A stretch of 7,938 nucleotides of DNA. Origin: DASTHS01 sp035718085. Lineage in GTDB: Bacteria; Actinomycetota; Acidimicrobiia; Acidimicrobiales; Palsa-688. The stretch lies in contig DASTHS010000217.1 of the NCBI GenBank assembly GCA_035718085.1, positions 1 through 7,938 on the forward strand, in the 5' to 3' direction. A model generated the notes under the pieces. The model saw only the letters and a list, made by a program, of their open reading frames with translations, had not been told where the DNA came from and made no database searches. The translations under genes were made by a program, and so were the position numbers. Positions within the stretch are counted from its first letter, which is position 1. Every line of letters starts with the position of its first letter. Shown here piece by piece: positions 5,166 through 7,938 of the stretch.

Positions 5166-6611
5166 ATGCCCCGTCCCCCGCTCTCGGTGATCGACCTCCG
5201 CCCGACCGCCGACCTGCCCGACCTGGGCACCATCGTCGCCGGCGTGACGGCCCGGTCGGGGCCAGCCACCACCGAGGTGCGCACCACCGCCGACACCCCC
5301 GACGGGCGCCTCCTGGCGCGCGGCATCGTGCTCGAGCACCGCAGCACCGACGGCGGCACCGGCCGGTGGGTGCTCGAGGTGCCCGGCGGCCCGGGCCCGA
5401 TCCAGTGGTCGGCCAGCGCGGCCGCCGTCCCCGGGGAGGCCGGCGCGCTCCTCGCCGGCGTGGCCCGATCGGCCCCCATCGCTCCGGCCACGACGACGGT
5501 GACGACCTCACGCCTCACCGTGCTGGAGGGCCTCGACGGCGAGGTCGTCGCCGAGGTCGTCGACCGGGTGGTCGACGGCGACGGCAGCGACGACCCCGCC
5601 CGCGCCGAGCGCCACCGGCGCGTCGAGGTGGTCGGTGACGCCCGGGCGGTCAAGGCGCTGCGCCGTGCGCTGCGCGACCTGCGCGAGGTCGACGGCCAGC
5701 CCAGCCGCCGGCCGGCGCCGGTCACGCCGCGCCCGGCGCCCCCGGGCGGCTCGCTCAGCGCCTACGTCGCCGGTGTGGTGGCCGACGGCCTCGACCGGCT
5801 GCTCGCCGAAGACCCCCGCCTGCGCCACGACGTCGACGACGACGCCGTGCACCAGGCGCGGGTCGCGACCCGCCGCCTGCGCTCGGACCTCAAGACCCTG
5901 GCGGCGATCCTCGACCCGGCATGGGGCCGCGAGCTGCGCCACGAGCTGCGCTGGGCCGGCGAGCGGCTGGGCGGGGTCCGCGACGCCGACGTGCTCGCCG
6001 AGCGGCTGCGCCGGCGCGCCGGCGCCCACCCCGACCTGCCCGGCACCGCCGCTCTGCTGCGACGGATCGGCGACCAGCGGCGGGCCGCCGCCGACGAGCT
6101 GCGCGTGGCACTCACGTCGCCCCGCTGGCTGGCGCTGCTCGACGCCCTCGACGACGCCGCCGCCTCGCCGCCGGTGGTGGCGGCGGAGGCCGACCGCCGC
6201 CGCCGGCCGCTCGAACCGGCACTGGCCCGGCTGGTCGGTCGCCCCCGGCGGCGGCTGCGCGACGAGGTGCGGGCGCTGGGCGACCACCCCTCCGACGAGG
6301 CGCTGCACCGGGTGCGCATCCGCGCCAAGGAGCTGCGGTACGCGGCCGAGGCGGCCAGCCGGGCCCGGCCCGAGGCCGCACCGCTCGCCGTCGCCGCCAA
6401 GGGGCTGCAGACCGTGCTCGGCGACCACCACGACGCGGTGGTCGCCGAGGCGTGGCTCCGGGCGGCGGCGGCGGCGACGGACGACCCGGCGGTCGCCTTC
6501 GCCGCCGGGGTGCTCGTCGGCGACGAGCGCGCCGAGCAGGCCGCCCTGCGCGACGCGTGGCCCGACGCCTGGCGGGCGGTGCGCGCCGCGCCGTCGAAGT
6601 GGCTGCGCTGA
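5166..6611 (+). CDS. CHAD domain protein with a degenerate CYTH-like N-terminal domain
   Basis: CHAD is a helical domain rich in conserved histidines and basic residues that binds polyphosphate, often fused to a CYTH (triphosphate tunnel) domain. The 481-residue length suits the two-domain form. N-terminal part (about 1-180): TPDGRLLARGIVLEHR (44-59) followed by RWVLEVP (67-73) matches the CYTH pattern of DTPDxRLxxxGxxLRRR then WxLKLP. However, the ExExK signature is missing (the start reads LSVIDLRP) and the Lys of LKLP is Glu, so triphosphatase activity is doubtful. A proline-rich linker (about 182-194) leads to the CHAD domain (about 197-475) with VHQARVATRRLRSDLKTL (228-245), VRDADVLAERL (271-281), LHRVRIRAKELRYAAE (380-395) and LGDHHDAVVAEAWL (418-431). 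It is divergent from ftsH and convergent with the IspD/M20 frame. The CHAD call is firm; the CYTH call is weaker. Confidence 0.88.
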   Translation: MPRPPLSVIDLRPTADLPDLGTIVAGVTARSGPATTEVRTTADTPDGRLLARGIVLEHRSTDGGTGRWVLEVPGGPGPIQWSASAAAVPGEAGALLAGVARSAPIAPATTTVTTSRLTVLEGLDGEVVAEVVDRVVDGDGSDDPARAERHRRVEVVGDARAVKALRRALRDLREVDGQPSRRPAPVTPRPAPPGGSLSAYVAGVVADGLDRLLAEDPRLRHDVDDDAVHQARVATRRLRSDLKTLAAILDPAWGRELRHELRWAGERLGGVRDADVLAERLRRRAGAHPDLPGTAALLRRIGDQRRAAADELRVALTSPRWLALLDALDDAAASPPVVAAEADRRRRPLEPALARLVGRPRRRLRDEVRALGDHPSDEALHRVRIRAKELRYAAEAASRARPEAAPLAVAAKGLQTVLGDHHDAVVAEAWLRAAAAATDDPAVAFAAGVLVGDERAEQAALRDAWPDAWRAVRAAPSKWLR

Positions 6612-7938
6612 TCAGCCGCCCAGGTGGTGCAGGGCCAGGGCGGTGTGGAGGGCCACCCCGTCGGCGAGGACGCCGTCGTCGAAGCTGGCCTCCGCCGAGT
6701 GGTTGTCGGGCCGGCCGCTCGGGTCGGCGCCCTGGGGCATGGCGCCCAGGAACACCATGGCGCCCGGCACCGCCGCGGTCACGCGGGAGAAGTCCTCGGC
6801 GCCCGTGATCGGCCTGGCCATCGGGGCGTAGCGGTCGGCGCCGAAGAGCTCGGTGACGGTCCGGCCGACCACGTCGACCTCCCCCTCGGTGTTCACCGTC
6901 ACCGGGTACTGGTCCACGAAGCGCACGTCGACCTCCACGCCGTGGGCCGCCGCCACCCCCTCGCACACCCGCCGGGTCCCCGCGATCACCAGGTCGCGCA
7001 CAGCCGGGTCGAAGGTGCGCACGGTCGCCTCGAACTCGGCGAGGTCGGGGATGATGTTGTTCTTCGTGCCGGCGTGGAAGGTGCCGACGGTGATCACCAC
7101 CGGGTCCTGGGCGTCGATGCCCCGTGACAGCCACGTCTGCAGGGCCGTCACCATCTCGCAGGCGGCTGGGATCGGGTCGCGGGTGCGGTGCGGCGCCGAG
7201 CCGTGGCCGCCGGCGCCGCGCACGGTCACCGCCAGCACGTCCGACGCGGCCATCAGCGGCCCCGGCTTGGTGGCGAAGGTGCCGTGGGCGAACGAGCCCG
7301 AGAACACGTGGATGGCGTAGGCCGCCTGGGGACGGGATCCGCTGGCGTCGAGCAGGCCCTCGGCGAGCATCTTGCCGGCGCCGTCGTAGCCCTCCTCCCC
7401 GGGCTGGAACATGAACACCACGTCGCCGGCGAGCTCCTCACGGGCGCCGGCCAGCACGTGGGCAGCCCCGACGAGCATCGCCGTGTGCAGGTCGTGGCCG
7501 CACGCGTGCATCACCCCGTCGGTGTCGGAGCGGAACGGCACGTCGGCGGCCTCGCGGACGGGCAGGGCATCCATGTCGCCGCGCAGCAGCACGGTCGGGC
7601 CCGGGCGGCCCCCGCGCAGCACGGCGGTGACCGAGCTGAGGGCGTCGCCGGGGGTGACCTCGAGGGGCAGGCCGGCGAGCGCGTCGAGCACCCGCGCCAC
7701 GACCGCCGGCGGAGTCAGGGGCCGGGCGGCGTCGTGGACGAGGACCGCCTCCGCGCCGGCCGGGACCGCGCCGAGGGCGGCCCGCACCGACGCGGTGCGG
7801 CTCGGCCCGCCGTCCACCAGCCGGACCCGTTCGGGGAGCGCGGCCGCGAAGGCGGCGCGCTCGGCCGCCGGGACGGCGACGACGACCTCGGTCACGCCGC
7901 CCGCGACCAGCGTCTCGACCGCCCAGGCGACCAGCGGC
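6612..7938 (-). CDS. Chimeric frame: IspD fragment joined in frame to an M20 family amidohydrolase (partial at the right edge)
   Basis: Residues are numbered from the GTG at 7893-7895, but the frame is open for 14 more codons to the edge, so the true start is outside. Residues -14 to about 68 are IspD-like (see separate entry). From about residue 69 it is an M20D amidohydrolase, a family of zinc-type enzymes that cleave N-acyl amino acids such as hippurate or N-acetyl-diaminopimelate. Evidence: LLRGDMDALPV (103-113), ACGHDLH (131-137) with metal ligands Cys132, His134 and His137 region, FQPGEEG (163-169), AIHVF with His196, HGSAP of the dimerisation domain (231-235), NIIPD (280-284), TGAEDFSRV (364-372) and DNHS with His399. 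The C-terminus is complete, but the usual first 40-50 residues, with the HPE motif, are missing. Substrate unknown. The stop codon abuts that of the CHAD gene. Confidence 0.85.
   Translation of the reverse strand, partial: PLVAWAVETLVAGGVTEVVVAVPAAERAAFAAALPERVRLVDGGPSRTASVRAALGAVPAGAEAVLVHDAARPLTPPAVVARVLDALAGLPLEVTPGDALSSVTAVLRGGRPGPTVLLRGDMDALPVREAADVPFRSDTDGVMHACGHDLHTAMLVGAAHVLAGAREELAGDVVFMFQPGEEGYDGAGKMLAEGLLDASGSRPQAAYAIHVFSGSFAHGTFATKPGPLMAASDVLAVTVRGAGGHGSAPHRTRDPIPAACEMVTALQTWLSRGIDAQDPVVITVGTFHAGTKNNIIPDLAEFEATVRTFDPAVRDLVIAGTRRVCEGVAAAHGVEVDVRFVDQYPVTVNTEGEVDVVGRTVTELFGADRYAPMARPITGAEDFSRVTAAVPGAMVFLGAMPQGADPSGRPDNHSAEASFDDGVLADGVALHTALALHHLGG
7665..7694 (-). other. IspD/M20 fusion junction
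   Basis: The protein here reads ARVLDALAGLP. The left half fits the end of the IspD helix after the HDAARP motif (PPAVVARVL), and the right half fits the M20 segment before the first strand (VLDALAGLPLEV). Because RVLDAL-like sequence is plausible in both parents, the join probably lies in a short shared stretch. That is typical both of microhomology-mediated deletion and of a mis-assembled overlap. Confidence 0.6.
7670..7938 (-). pseudogene. ispD: Truncated ispD (2-C-methyl-D-erythritol 4-phosphate cytidylyltransferase), N-terminal/middle fragment
   Basis: IspD makes CDP-methylerythritol in the MEP isoprenoid pathway. The reading here runs PLVAWAVETLVAGG, then EVVVAVP, then DGGPSRTASVRAAL (28-41) and VLVHDAARPL (51-60, at 7716-7745). 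The last is the IspD substrate-binding signature, with Asp55 and Arg58. After about residue 70 the expected second half, with the D-T-x-K catalytic segment and the QTPQ motif, is replaced by M20 sequence. The nucleotide-binding N-terminus (GxGxR...K) would lie beyond the window, so I cannot say whether it is intact. As read, the product could not be a working IspD. I call it a broken gene, with the caveat that the break may be an assembly error rather than biological. Confidence 0.75.

Noticed and set aside
5508..6431. Minus-strand frame opposite the CHAD gene
   Set aside because: Compositional mirror of a well-supported CHAD coding frame, with no family signature of its own.

Overview
The window is very GC-rich, almost entirely coding DNA with strong G/C at third codon positions. 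Together with the protein families (a UvrD-like helicase of the kind I associate with actinobacteria, an FtsH with a proline-rich N-terminus, and a CYTH-like/CHAD protein) this suggests a high-GC actinomycete, possibly of the class Acidimicrobiia. The phylum is a reasonable inference; the class is only a guess.

Layout. From position 4996 down to position 1, four genes lie on the minus strand in one probable operon: ftsH (membrane AAA+ metalloprotease), a PhoU-family protein, msrB (methionine sulfoxide reductase B) and a UvrD/Rep-type helicase that runs off the left edge. The gaps between them are about 36, 78 and 30 bases. From 5166 to 6611 a CYTH-like/CHAD protein is read on the plus strand, divergently from ftsH. 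The 169-base gap between those two starts holds two dyad-symmetric elements. From 6612 to the right edge (7938) one minus-strand frame converges on the CHAD gene, and the two stop codons touch (TGATCA).

The right-hand frame is the most unusual object. Its N-terminal part is recognisably the middle of IspD (MEP-pathway cytidylyltransferase). It passes without a stop or frameshift into an M20 amidohydrolase that lacks its own N-terminus. It is either a real deletion fusion or an assembly chimera, and the join is at about 7665-7694.

How the genes may work together (inference). FtsH and MsrB both belong to protein quality control and repair. PhoU-family proteins act in phosphate control, and CHAD domains bind polyphosphate, so the ftsH-phoU / CHAD pair hints at a phosphate or polyphosphate stress module with a shared control region. 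Both ligand-related domains look eroded: the PhoU E-x-x-x-D metal motifs are each half lost, and the CYTH-like domain lacks its ExExK signature. The msrB-helicase junction carries a strong inverted repeat that would bury the helicase start codon in the transcript, which suggests translational coupling. I found no RNA genes, CRISPR arrays, insertion sequences or obvious phage genes.
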